Of a stretch of 21,878 nt of DNA, positions 7,907-16,103 are shown in pieces. Below the pieces are notes generated by a model, which saw nothing but the letters and a program-made list of their open reading frames with translations, did not search any database and was not told where the DNA came from. Source of the stretch: JBBIII01 sp037446575. GTDB lineage: Bacteria > Bacteroidota > Ignavibacteria > UBA10030. The position numbers were made by a program, and so were the translations under genes. Within the stretch, counting starts at the first letter, position 1. Each line of letters begins with the position of its first letter. The stretch covers positions 1 to 21,878 of the forward strand of contig JBBIII010000040.1 of NCBI GenBank assembly GCA_037446575.1, read 5' to 3'.

Positions 7907-7967
7907 TTTTAATGAAGTGCATTTCTAAATGACTAAAAGTAAATCAGACTTGATTCAAAGGCAAGCA

Positions 7968-8186
7968 TTAAAATAAGCGATTAGCAAGAATTGGAATTAT
8001 AAAATATGCCCAACTCATACCGCCGAATGTAAATCCTGCAAGCGCTACAACCGCCCAGAATACCATTTTTAGTTCGCTGTCATTTTTCTTTGCATTCATC
8101 ATTGCAAGATAAACTCCAAGTGCGCCAATAGCTAACGCAATAGTTGATAAAACTCCAAAAATTATTAGAAGAATATTATCAGGCAT
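7968..8186 (-). CDS. Small membrane protein with two predicted TM helices
   Basis: A 72-residue protein: the first hydrophobic segment is at about 5-30 (LLIIFGVLSTIALAIGALGV), followed by a short basic/polar loop (M-M-N-A-K-K-N-D) and a second hydrophobic segment at about 42-70. Both ends are likely on the same side of the membrane. It starts 24 bp after the dsbD stop codon, so it is probably co-transcribed with tlpA-like and dsbD genes. It resembles small membrane proteins often annotated as hypothetical in FCB bacteria. It has no cysteines, so a direct thiol-transfer role is unlikely. Confidence 0.6.
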   Translation of the reverse strand: MPDNILLIIFGVLSTIALAIGALGVYLAMMNAKKNDSELKMVFWAVVALAGFTFGGMSWAYFIIPILANRLF

Positions 8187-8210
8187 TACTTTCTTTTATA
8201 AAATAGATGC

Positions 8211-9980
8211 TTAAATTCGTGGAAATGCTAAGTTCAATTTTTCAAGAAATTCTTTTGGTGAAATATAACCAACTATTCGCATATCTGAAATTTCATTTCC
8301 TTTTCCATCTAAAAATATTATGGTGGGAACACCGGAAATATTAAAATTTCTCCTTAATGCCTCCGACTCGGGAGAATCGAAATGAGTCAGGTCCACTTTG
8401 ATTCTTTTAAAATTATCCAATGCTTCAATTACCTTTTTATCCGTCCATGTATTTCTGTCTAACTCGATACAAGGTATGCACCAATCTGCATAGAAATCCA
8501 TGATTATTGGTGTGTTGCTACTAATAGCGTTTTCTATATTTTCTTTGGAATACTTTTCCCAGCTCATTCCCGTATCGCGTAAATTATTAAGAAAGATAGC
8601 GCCAAGTATAATAACGATAGAACCGAAAATAATCTGAATTCTTTTAAGAGCTTTTTTTTCTTTTCCTGAACCGTCAATAAATCCTAAATAAATTCCGCCA
8701 ATAATTAATGTAATTGGAATAACATAAACGGCTAACTTAGGCGCAACAGCAAGCGAAAGATAAAATAATGCCGCACCAGTTAAAATTACCCCAAAAATAT
8801 GTTCGACCCAAACAAGCCAGGAGCCAGAGCGCGGAATTTTCTTAATGAGTCCGGAAAATGTACCGAGTATTAAATACGGAAATCCGAGCCCGAGAGCTAA
8901 AAGGAAAAATGTCCAGAAACCAAATGCAATGCTTCCTTTTGCGGCGACTAAAGTAAGAAGCGCAATCACAGGCGGACCAACACACGGTGCGGCAAATATG
9001 CCGACAACAAGTCCCGAAAAATAAATTGCAATAAGACCGCTTCCAGTTGTTCCGCCTAATTTGCTTGTTAGCCAATACGGCATTTGAATTTGATATAGCC
9101 CGAATGAACTGAGCGCTAATCCAAATAACAGCGCCGCAATTCCGCCCAATACCCATGGACTTTGCAGCCAGCTTCCAAATAAACCTCCGCCTAACGCCGC
9201 TGAAACTCCAAGTATGCTGTACATTGAAGCGATGCCAAGAACATATACAACTGCTTTCAGAAATACTTTTAATATTTTCGTTTCTGTTTGCGAACCGAAC
9301 AAAGAAACTGTTACAGATAACATCGGATAGACACATGGGGTTAAGTTCAATGCTAAACCGATGAGAAAAATTGCGGCGAATGTCAACAGCATTCCCTTTT
9401 CATCGAACATCGAAGCAAAATTATTATTATCTGATTTTAAGTTAAGAACATAGTTCTTAAACAAATCCTGATTTTGTAAAACAATCTGTTCATTGTTCTT
9501 TGCGATTTCAACCGGAATCAATACTTGTGCGATTGATGGAGCAAGACAAATATTGTTATTACATGCTTGAAACGTAACGCTCGCATTTAATGTATCAAAT
9601 CCAGATTTTATCTTTTCTGAAATTTTTAAAGACGCATAAATAATAACTGTTCCATCATAAACATCTATAGGTTGTTCGGCGAAGGAAAATGATTCAGATT
9701 TGCCATTGGGATAATGAATATCGGCAAGAATAAATCCTTCTTTCGGCTCAAGCTCGAACAATGTTCCAATTAAATAATCAAACGTCGGCTTATGTGAATT
9801 TATATGCCAGCCATCATTGATGTTGAGTATAATTGCGATTTTAATAATCTCGCCAGCCCTTGCTTTATCGGCAGATAGCTTTATTTCAACTCCGACTTGA
9901 CTTGCAGTAGTATTGGTTTGAGCCGTAATTATTCCAATAGAAATTAGAAACGTTGAGATTAATATAATGATTTTTTTCAT
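8211..9980 (-). CDS. dsbD: Thiol:disulfide interchange protein DsbD
   Basis: A 589-residue full-length DsbD. A signal peptide (1-20, cleaved near I-T-A-Q) leads to an N-terminal immunoglobulin-like domain with the C140/C145 pair in ACNNNICLAP. The CcdA-like membrane domain follows (about eight TM helices, 195-465), with C216 in LTPCVYP and C333 in APCVGP. The periplasmic C-terminal thioredoxin domain carries C501-I-P-C504 after FYADW. The family moves electrons from cytosolic thioredoxin across the inner membrane to periplasmic proteins, through these three cysteine pairs. All six cysteines are present. The TlpA-like thioredoxin encoded 96 bp upstream is a natural acceptor for these electrons. 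Start codon: ATG at 9978-9980, followed by K-K-I-I-I-L as expected for a signal peptide. Confidence 0.95.
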   Translation of the reverse strand: MKKIIILISTFLISIGIITAQTNTTASQVGVEIKLSADKARAGEIIKIAIILNINDGWHINSHKPTFDYLIGTLFELEPKEGFILADIHYPNGKSESFSFAEQPIDVYDGTVIIYASLKISEKIKSGFDTLNASVTFQACNNNICLAPSIAQVLIPVEIAKNNEQIVLQNQDLFKNYVLNLKSDNNNFASMFDEKGMLLTFAAIFLIGLALNLTPCVYPMLSVTVSLFGSQTETKILKVFLKAVVYVLGIASMYSILGVSAALGGGLFGSWLQSPWVLGGIAALLFGLALSSFGLYQIQMPYWLTSKLGGTTGSGLIAIYFSGLVVGIFAAPCVGPPVIALLTLVAAKGSIAFGFWTFFLLALGLGFPYLILGTFSGLIKKIPRSGSWLVWVEHIFGVILTGAALFYLSLAVAPKLAVYVIPITLIIGGIYLGFIDGSGKEKKALKRIQIIFGSIVIILGAIFLNNLRDTGMSWEKYSKENIENAISSNTPIIMDFYADWCIPCIELDRNTWTDKKVIEALDNFKRIKVDLTHFDSPESEALRRNFNISGVPTIIFLDGKGNEISDMRIVGYISPKEFLEKLNLAFPRI

Positions 9981-10008
9981 GTCTACTTTATCAGTGAATC
10001 TCCGTGTT

Positions 10009-10056
10009 CTCTATGCACTCTGTTGTTTATTGTATTTTTAACCACAGAGGATAGAG
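10009..10056. repeat. Degenerate CCACAGAG-type palindromic repeat
   Basis: ctctat followed by ctctgttgt (10009-10026) is an imperfect reverse complement of accacagaggatagag (10041-10056), with a two-base insertion and one mismatch. It lies in the 96-bp gap between the tlpA-like gene and dsbD. The accacagag arm is the same as that of the palindrome at 16104-16165, so these are two copies of one dispersed family. Confidence 0.55.
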
Positions 10057-10076
10057 AGTTACAAATAGGAAAATAT

Positions 10077-10562
10077 CTATTTTAATAATGAATTTATTTT
10101 TTTCTCAAGATCTGATTTCATAATCATACCCATATGACGATCGGCAATATTTCCATTTTTATCAATAAAGAATGAAGTTGGAATTGCTTCAATCCCGCCG
10201 TATGCTTCTACAATTTTCATATCGCCCATAACAACCGGATAGTTAATTTTATTTTTTTCAACAAAAGGTGTAACGACAGACCAACCCCCTCGGTCAAGCG
10301 CTATACCGACAATTTCAAATCCTTTGGATTTGTATTCATTATATACTTTGATGAAATCAGGAATTTCTGCTCGGCAGGGCGGGCACCATGTCGCCCAGAA
10401 ATTTACTAAAACAACTTTACCTTTAAGTTTGGCGAGTTCTACAATCTTTCCATCTTTTGTTTTTAAAGAAAAATTTGGAGCTTTAGTTAATTTGCTTTGC
10501 TGTGAAAATGCAATCGCAAATATGAATATAAATGTTAGTAATAAGGCTGAAATGCGTTTCAT
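10077..10562 (-). CDS. TlpA/ResA-like periplasmic thioredoxin
   Basis: A 161-residue protein with a Sec signal peptide (1-20, ends A-F-S-Q) and one AhpC/TSA-Redoxin type thioredoxin domain. The active site is W-C60-P-P-C63 in F-W-A-T-W-C-P-P-C, and the cis-proline region is I-P-T-S-F-F-I-D-K-N-G. This is the layout of TlpA/ResA proteins, which reduce periplasmic disulfides, for example in cytochrome c maturation. It is placed directly before dsbD, its likely electron donor. A clear ribosome-binding site (AAAGGA, complement of 10568-10573) sits 5 nt before the ATG. A lipoprotein box is absent. Confidence 0.93.
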   Translation of the reverse strand: MKRISALLLTFIFIFAIAFSQQSKLTKAPNFSLKTKDGKIVELAKLKGKVVLVNFWATWCPPCRAEIPDFIKVYNEYKSKGFEIVGIALDRGGWSVVTPFVEKNKINYPVVMGDMKIVEAYGGIEAIPTSFFIDKNGNIADRHMGMIMKSDLEKKINSLLK

Positions 10563-10587
10563 AAAGTTCCTTTCATAGGTCTTATTT

Positions 10588-10667
10588 AATGATTCCTATT
10601 TATTAACACACAAGATTTAATAATGGTTTCATAAAATCTCAGTACTGCAAAATAGGAATAAATCATT
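10588..10667. repeat. Inverted repeat in the divergent tlpA-like / kinase promoter region
   Basis: aatgattcctattt (10588-10601) and aaataggaataaatcatt (10650-10667) are reverse complements except for four extra bases in the second arm, with a 48-nt spacer. The pair lies between divergently transcribed genes, where a regulator could bind both arms. The region is AT-rich and I saw no further copy, so chance is possible. The whole gap (10563-10755) contains no gene that I can support. Confidence 0.35.
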
Positions 10668-10755
10668 TGAATTAGTAATTTCGTGTCTCTTTTTATTGTC
10701 TCTCTTCCATCTGACATTGCTTTTCTGCAAATTTACGTCAATATTTTGTCATTCT

Positions 10756-11706
10756 ATGAATAAACACCTATATGTAATCGGCATTGATGGCGGCGGCACA
10801 AAAACCAACGCCGTATTATGCTCTTTAGATGGTAAAATCCTTTCCGAAACTCAAGGTGGTCCATCTAATTTTCAAATTATCGGCTTAGAGCAAACCGCCG
10901 TATTAATACTCGATCTTATTCAAAATTGTTGTCGTACTATTGGATGCAATATTTCAGAAATCGGTGCTGTTGTTGCGGGCTTAGCAGGCGCAGGAAGAAC
11001 TTCAGATCAAAAAATAATTTTTGACGAGATTCTAAAAACTGCCGCTCAAAAGAATCTTAATATCAATAAACTAATTATTGAGAGTGACGCAAGAATTGCG
11101 CTTGAAGGAGCTTTTTCCGGCAAGCCGGGTATTGTTGTAATTGCCGGAACCGGCTCTATTGTCTTTGGAAAAAATGAAAAGGGGAAAATATTTCGTGCGG
11201 GCGGCTGGGGTAGAATTATTGGAGACGAGGGAAGCGGCTATGCAATTGGAAGAGAAGCAATTAGAGCCGTTGTAAAATGTATAGACGGGTATGGCAAAAA
11301 AACTAAACTTTGGAATATTTTTGACTATGAATTTAATTTAGGAAATCAAGAAGCAATCATAGAGGCGGTTTATAGAAATAATTTTGCGCTTGCATCGTTA
11401 GCGCCGATGGTAATAAACGCGGTTTCACAAAGAGATAAAATTGCAAAAATAATTCTAAAACAGGCAAGCGATGACTTAACGAATGTTATTGCTGTTGTTG
11501 TAGAGAAAATAAATAAAAGGAGAAGTAAACCTCCAAAACGAAACTTAGCTTTAATCGGAAGCTTGTTTGAAGATGATAACGTTTATTCTAAATTTATCAA
11601 GCACGATATAAAAAGAAAAATCAAAGGCATTTTATTACGATCACCTGAATCACCACCTGTAGTGGGCGCCGCCTTGATGGCGATTGCTCATCTGATGGAC
11701 AATTAA
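10756..11706 (+). CDS. BadF/BadG/BcrA/BcrD-family sugar kinase (GlcNAc/GlcN/MurNAc kinase-like)
   Basis: From the ATG at 10756 the protein has 316 residues and opens with the ASKHA phosphate-1 motif GIDGGGTKTNAV (9-20). An upstream in-frame ATG at 10696 would add 20 hydrophobic residues before this core and is less likely. Further motifs: G-L-A-G-A-G (75-80), the S-D-A-R segment with probable catalytic D111, phosphate-2 GTGS (131-134), and G-G-W-G-R-I-I-G-D-E-G-S-G-Y (149-162). The family includes eukaryotic-type N-acetylglucosamine kinase, bacterial glucosamine kinase and the MurNAc kinase MurK. The exact sugar cannot be chosen from sequence, but the AmpG-like and SpoIID-like neighbours favour a wall-derived amino sugar. 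The benzoyl-CoA reductase subunits of the same superfamily carry Fe-S cysteines that are not evident here. No strong Shine-Dalgarno site is seen. Confidence 0.85.
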   Translation: MNKHLYVIGIDGGGTKTNAVLCSLDGKILSETQGGPSNFQIIGLEQTAVLILDLIQNCCRTIGCNISEIGAVVAGLAGAGRTSDQKIIFDEILKTAAQKNLNINKLIIESDARIALEGAFSGKPGIVVIAGTGSIVFGKNEKGKIFRAGGWGRIIGDEGSGYAIGREAIRAVVKCIDGYGKKTKLWNIFDYEFNLGNQEAIIEAVYRNNFALASLAPMVINAVSQRDKIAKIILKQASDDLTNVIAVVVEKINKRRSKPPKRNLALIGSLFEDDNVYSKFIKHDIKRKIKGILLRSPESPPVVGAALMAIAHLMDN

Positions 11707-11768
11707 TAATTGCCATGCCCTTAAAGTAGTGGCGTTAAAATGCAAAACAAATAACCTTTTTCATTAAT

Positions 11769-13235
11769 ATGAATTCGATTACAATCATTACATTTCATAA
11801 TTTATCAAACACAATTCACGCGCAATTTCTTGAATCATCATTAATTCAAAAAGTTATATTTCCTAGCTCTTTTGAACGATTTAGCTCACACCCTAAATGT
11901 GAAATCTATAAATTCGATTCTTTATTTTCGGGCAAGAGTTGGAATTTTCTAATCAATAAAATCAAAACGAAGTTTTTTCTTGTTGCAGTAACGCCTTGCG
12001 AAATTAAATTAGGACAAAACACATTTGAACGTTTAATAAGTGTTGCAGATGATACTAGAGCTGGCATAATCTATTCTAATTATTATGATGCAAAAAATGG
12101 CGCAACAGCTGAACATCCATTGAACGAATATCAATTAGGAAGTATCCGCGATGATTTCGATTTTGGACCTATGATGTTATTTTCAACTGAAGCCGTTATG
12201 CGCTCCTTGAAGAAATATGGCAAGCTAAAGAATTCAAAATTTGCGGGACTTTATGAATTACGTCTAAAGACATCTTTAGATTATAGAGTATTTCTAATTC
12301 AAGAATATTTGTACACAAAGAAAGAGAGCGGATACTTACAAAAAGGCGAAAAGCAGTTCGATTATGTCGATCCGCGTAACCGTAATGTGCAAATCGAATT
12401 TGAAAAAGCGGCAACTGAGCATCTAAAAAGAATAGACGCTTGGTTAGCGCCTAAATTTTTAAAGACGCCTAAATATGATTTTCAATTTCCGGTAGAAGCA
12501 AGTGTTATAATTCCTGTTAAAAACCGCCTGCAAACAGTTGGGGATGCTGTGAAAAGTGTGCTGGAGCAAAAAACGGATTTCTCTTTCAATTGTATTGTAG
12601 TTGACAATTACTCGACAGATGGGACAACATATTTGCTGAGAGAACTTTCCGAAAACAATCCTCAAGTAAAGCATATTATTCCTCAACGCACCGATTTGGG
12701 TATCGGTGGATGTTGGAATGAAGCTCTGTATTCAAAGTTCTGTGGTAAGTACGCAATTCAACTCGATTCGGATGATTTGTATAGTGGAACAAACGTAATT
12801 CAAAAAATTGTGGATGAATTTCGCAAAAACAAATATGCGATGGTAATTGGTTCATACACATTGGTTAATATGGAATTAAAAGAAATTCCGCCCGGCATAA
12901 TTGATCATAGAGAATGGACTTTGAAAAATGGAAGGAACAATGCTTTGCGTATTAACGGACTCGGAGCGCCGCGCGCCTTCAACACTGCTTTGTTGCGCGA
13001 ACTTGGCGGTTTTCCAAACGTAAATTACGGAGAAGATTATGCAGTGGCTTTGCGCATTACTCGCGATTATCAAATTGGCAGAATATACGAACCGATTTAT
13101 CTTTGTCGTCGCTGGGAAGGCAATACAGACGCAAAACTGACTGTAGAACAGATGAATCGAAATAATTTCTATAAAGACAAAATTCGCACAATAGAAATTC
13201 TGGCTCGCCAACAAATAAATAGGAAGCGGAAATGA
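11769..13235 (+). CDS. Family 2 glycosyltransferase with an N-terminal degenerate GT-A-like lobe
   Basis: A 488-residue soluble protein. Residues 243-455 form a standard GT2 (GT-A) domain: ASVIIPVKNR (244-253), C-I-V-V-D-N-Y-S-T-D-G-T (275-286), the metal-binding L-D-S-D-D (332-336), and the acceptor-side G-E-D-Y (421-424). The N-terminal ~235 residues look like a second, eroded GT-A lobe. G-I-I-Y-S-N-Y-Y-D (99-107) and D-F-G-P-M-M-L-F-S-T-E-A-V (131-143) parallel the later part of the C-terminal domain, but no D-x-D is visible. There is no TM segment, so it acts in the cytosol. The stop overlaps the next start by 4 bp (ATGA). Donor and acceptor are unknown; the setting suggests wall-sugar metabolism. 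Confidence 0.85.
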   Translation: MNSITIITFHNLSNTIHAQFLESSLIQKVIFPSSFERFSSHPKCEIYKFDSLFSGKSWNFLINKIKTKFFLVAVTPCEIKLGQNTFERLISVADDTRAGIIYSNYYDAKNGATAEHPLNEYQLGSIRDDFDFGPMMLFSTEAVMRSLKKYGKLKNSKFAGLYELRLKTSLDYRVFLIQEYLYTKKESGYLQKGEKQFDYVDPRNRNVQIEFEKAATEHLKRIDAWLAPKFLKTPKYDFQFPVEASVIIPVKNRLQTVGDAVKSVLEQKTDFSFNCIVVDNYSTDGTTYLLRELSENNPQVKHIIPQRTDLGIGGCWNEALYSKFCGKYAIQLDSDDLYSGTNVIQKIVDEFRKNKYAMVIGSYTLVNMELKEIPPGIIDHREWTLKNGRNNALRINGLGAPRAFNTALLRELGGFPNVNYGEDYAVALRITRDYQIGRIYEPIYLCRRWEGNTDAKLTVEQMNRNNFYKDKIRTIEILARQQINRKRK

Positions 13236-14764
13236 AAATTATATTTCGCTTATGGACGAAGAATGATACAGAAACGATTCGGCGAATTTTGCACGAGACA
13301 TGGATAGATTCTTATTCGTCATTTATTCCGAACGAAGATTTGTTAGGTTATCTTGATAGCCATTATAGCGAAATAGAAATTATTAAATCTTTATCTGACC
13401 CTAACGCCATGGGAATTATAACCGAAGTTGATGATGTTCCTGCCGGTTGTATTAAATTACATTACAATGAAAATGAAAAACGACTTTATGTTCAGCAATT
13501 GTATATTCATCCGCAGTATCAAAAGCTTGGATTGGGGCATAAATTAATGGAATTCTCTGCAGAACGCGCCGTTTTATTCAACCTCGACCGCGTTTGGCTC
13601 GGTGTGATGATCAAAAATGAGAAAGCTGTTGAATGGTACAAAAATATGGGATACGTGATTACCGAAACTGCTCCGTTTGTTATGGGTAAAACAAATGTCG
13701 ATCATTATATCGGATTCGTTCCAATTGAAAAAATATTTTCTAAAAAAAGAAAAGATGCAGAGTCCGAACTCACCAAGTTGCTTCGAACTAAAACAAAACT
13801 TATTTATTATCCAAACGATACGGTTGGAGTTCTATCAAAGTATTGTAAAGATTTGCTCAGACAGCAAAAAACTGAATGGAAGTGGCTTGCAGATGGACAT
13901 AATGCACTGGAATCTGTAAATGAAAGAGCAATAGAATGCCAAAATTATACTGTTAAGATTCAATACAATCCTAAACGCATCGCAAGCACAACAGCAAAAA
14001 CGGATGAGAAATCTATTAGTGAACGTAAATGTTTTCTCTGTCTTGAGAATCTTCCGAAAGAGCAAAAAGGAATTTTACACGGTAATGAATATTTAATTTT
14101 ATGCAATCCGGCTCCGATTTTTTCTGAGCATTTTACAATTATTCACACTTGCCATATTCCACAATCAATTGAAAAATCGCTTTTGCCATTACTCGTGCTT
14201 GCAAAAGATCTTTATCCCGATTTTACAATATTTTACAATGGGCCAAAAGGAGGAGCGTCGGCGCCCGATCATTTGCATTTTCAGGTAACGCCGCGCCGCG
14301 CATTGCAAGTGGAAAATGACGCAGTAGATATGCACAGGCGTGAGAAATTTTATTACAAAGATCATGTTGCCGGATTTACGCTTAAAGACTATTGCAGAGC
14401 TGTAATTATTCTTGAATCAACTCAAAAAGAAAAATTACATAATTTTCTTTTAAAACTAATTGAAGTATGGAAAACAAGAATTCAAATAACAGACGAGCCG
14501 ATAATGAATATATTGTGCTCATATCAAGAAGAATTATGGCGAATAATATTATTTTTGCGCTCCAAGCATAGACCAGAAGTTTATTTTAAAGATGGAGATG
14601 ACCGAATTGTTGTAAGTCCTGCGGCGGTTGATATTGGCGGATTAATTGTAACTCCGATTGAAAAAGATTTTCATAAAATGAATGCAAATATTATTGAAAA
14701 TATTTTTATCGAAGTAAGCGAAAAGGAAGAAATTGTTAAGCAGATAATTGGGGAGTTAAGTTGA
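13232..14764 (+). CDS. Fusion: GNAT N-acetyltransferase + DUF4922 (HIT-like phosphorylase/nucleotidyltransferase fold)
   Basis: A 510-residue two-domain protein. Residues 1-165 form a GNAT acetyltransferase with the acetyl-CoA loop Q97-K-L-G-L-G102 after Q-L-Y-I-H-P, and the late N-E-K-A-V-x-x-Y-x-x-M-G-Y helix/strand. Residues ~177-505 match DUF4922: a C-F-L-C pair (267-270), L-C-N-P-A-P-I-F (290-297), F-Y-N-G-P-K-G-G-A-S-A-P, and D-H-L-H-F-Q (346-351). The last is the H-x-H-x-Q signature of branch-III HIT proteins. The same H-L-H-F-Q occurs in GDP-L-galactose phosphorylases, enzymes that transfer a nucleotidyl group between sugar phosphates and phosphate. Predicted activity: acetyl transfer plus nucleotidyl transfer on a sugar (inference). 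It is coupled by 4-bp overlaps to the GT2 gene before and the SpoIID gene after. Confidence 0.78.
   Translation: MKIIFRLWTKNDTETIRRILHETWIDSYSSFIPNEDLLGYLDSHYSEIEIIKSLSDPNAMGIITEVDDVPAGCIKLHYNENEKRLYVQQLYIHPQYQKLGLGHKLMEFSAERAVLFNLDRVWLGVMIKNEKAVEWYKNMGYVITETAPFVMGKTNVDHYIGFVPIEKIFSKKRKDAESELTKLLRTKTKLIYYPNDTVGVLSKYCKDLLRQQKTEWKWLADGHNALESVNERAIECQNYTVKIQYNPKRIASTTAKTDEKSISERKCFLCLENLPKEQKGILHGNEYLILCNPAPIFSEHFTIIHTCHIPQSIEKSLLPLLVLAKDLYPDFTIFYNGPKGGASAPDHLHFQVTPRRALQVENDAVDMHRREKFYYKDHVAGFTLKDYCRAVIILESTQKEKLHNFLLKLIEVWKTRIQITDEPIMNILCSYQEELWRIILFLRSKHRPEVYFKDGDDRIVVSPAAVDIGGLIVTPIEKDFHKMNANIIENIFIEVSEKEEIVKQIIGELS
14750..14755 (+). promoter_or_regulatory. Ribosome-binding site deciding a TTG start
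   Basis: GGGGAG lies 5 nt before the TTG at 14761. It supports TTG as the start of the SpoIID-like gene, inside the last codons of the previous gene. The next in-frame ATG would remove conserved N-terminal sequence. Few other genes in this window have so clear a site. Confidence 0.6.
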
Positions 14765-16095
14765 TAACAGCCGAACCGCAAATTTCCGTAGGAATTATTG
14801 AGAATACAAAAGAGGCGCGGGGCGTATTCAATGGATTGTTTGAGTTGCCAAATTCTATTCGGATAAAGGGAGCTTTTAAGGCGGTTGCAATTGGAGGTAA
14901 AATAATTCTTTATGATGACGAAGGAATTGAAGTAACTCGCTCGTCAGATATTAAATGTGTTCCACTATCAAACGCTACTTTCATGATTTGTAATGTTTCG
15001 ATTGGCATAAAATTTCATTGGGAAAAAAAAGAGGATCAGGCATTTGAAGGAACACTTCGGTTGCTACTAACTGATGAAGGAAAAATTTGCGTAATAAATG
15101 AAATTGGAATAGAAGATTACCTAAAAAGTGTGATAGCTTCCGAGATGAGCGGCGAATCGCCGAAAGAATTTTTAAAGGCACAGGCGATTACTTCACGCAG
15201 TTGGCTTGCGGGAATGTTAGAGAAACAGAAGAAATCAAAAAATATTGCTATTTCAACCCGAGAATTTTGCATATCAGAGAACGAAATTATCCGATGGTAT
15301 GACAGGGAAGACCATCTGCATTTCGATGTATGCGCAGACGATCATTGCCAGCGTTATCAGGGTATAACAAAAAATATTTCAAAATCTGTTGAAGAAGCAG
15401 TGAATGAAACACGAGGTTTGTTTCTTACTCATGAAAATCAAATATGTGATACTCGATTTTCAAAAGCGTGTGGCGGAAGAACTGAACTATTTGAGAATTG
15501 CTGGGAAGACGAACCTAAAAGTTATCTTATCTCAGTTGCTGACTCGGCAAAAAAATACTCTGAGATAAATAACGAAACAGAAGCAGAAAAATGGATGTCA
15601 ATATCTCCGGAATGTTACTGCAATACGAGTGATAAAAATCTACTAAGGCAAATTCTACCGAAGTGCGATCAATCAACTTCTGAATTTTTTAGATGGACGG
15701 TTGAGTATTTACAAGAAGAAATTGCTGAAATAATCTTTTCAAAATCTGGAATTGATTTTGGTGCGATAACAAACATAGAGCCGATTAAGCGGGGACCATC
15801 GGGAAGGATTTATCATTTAAAGATAATCGGAACGAAGCGCAGTATTACGGTCGGGAAGGAATTAGAAATTCGAAGATGGTTGTCGAAGTCGCATTTATAT
15901 TCAAGCGCATTTGTTGTAAAGATTGAGCGGGATAAAGATGAATTTCCATCCAAGTTTATTTTCAATGGAGCAGGTTGGGGACATGGAGTCGGGCTTTGTC
16001 AGGTTGGCGCGGCGGTAATGGCTATAAAAGGATTTAAAGCTAAAGAAATATTGGAACATTATTTTAAAAATACAGGCATAAATAAACTTTATTAA
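14761..16095 (+). CDS. SpoIID/LytB-domain protein, no signal peptide (lytic-transglycosylase-like)
   Basis: A 444-residue protein starting at TTG (overlap TTGA with the previous stop; ribosome-binding site GGGGAG 5 nt upstream). It carries the SpoIID core: I-E-D-Y-L-K-S-V-I-A-S-E-M (117-129) with E128 at the position of the catalytic glutamate of SpoIID, A-Q-A-I-T-S-R-S-W (140-148), A-C-G-G-R-T-E (236-242), and the C-terminal G-A-G-W-G-H-G-V-G-L-C-Q (about 405-416). SpoIID of sporulating Firmicutes is a membrane-anchored lytic transglycosylase acting on denuded glycan strands; LytB is an amidase enhancer. Here the N-terminus (M-I-T-A-E-P-Q-I-S-V) is neither hydrophobic nor lipobox-bearing, so a cytosolic location is indicated. 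The insert around 150-235 contains extra cysteines and a histidine-rich H-L-H-F segment. Context: permease downstream, sugar kinase upstream. Confidence 0.85.
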   Translation: MITAEPQISVGIIENTKEARGVFNGLFELPNSIRIKGAFKAVAIGGKIILYDDEGIEVTRSSDIKCVPLSNATFMICNVSIGIKFHWEKKEDQAFEGTLRLLLTDEGKICVINEIGIEDYLKSVIASEMSGESPKEFLKAQAITSRSWLAGMLEKQKKSKNIAISTREFCISENEIIRWYDREDHLHFDVCADDHCQRYQGITKNISKSVEEAVNETRGLFLTHENQICDTRFSKACGGRTELFENCWEDEPKSYLISVADSAKKYSEINNETEAEKWMSISPECYCNTSDKNLLRQILPKCDQSTSEFFRWTVEYLQEEIAEIIFSKSGIDFGAITNIEPIKRGPSGRIYHLKIIGTKRSITVGKELEIRRWLSKSHLYSSAFVVKIERDKDEFPSKFIFNGAGWGHGVGLCQVGAAVMAIKGFKAKEILEHYFKNTGINKLY

Positions 16096-16103
16096 AATTT
16101 TAA

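Noticed and set aside
8842..9336. 164-codon open frame on the minus strand within dsbD
   Set aside because: It is an out-of-frame shadow of the DsbD membrane domain, which has full motif support.
10696..10755. Upstream ATG extension of the BadF-type kinase, resembling a short hydrophobic leader
   Set aside because: The kinase family is cytosolic and its core begins immediately after the ATG at 10756; the 20-residue extension has no conserved features.
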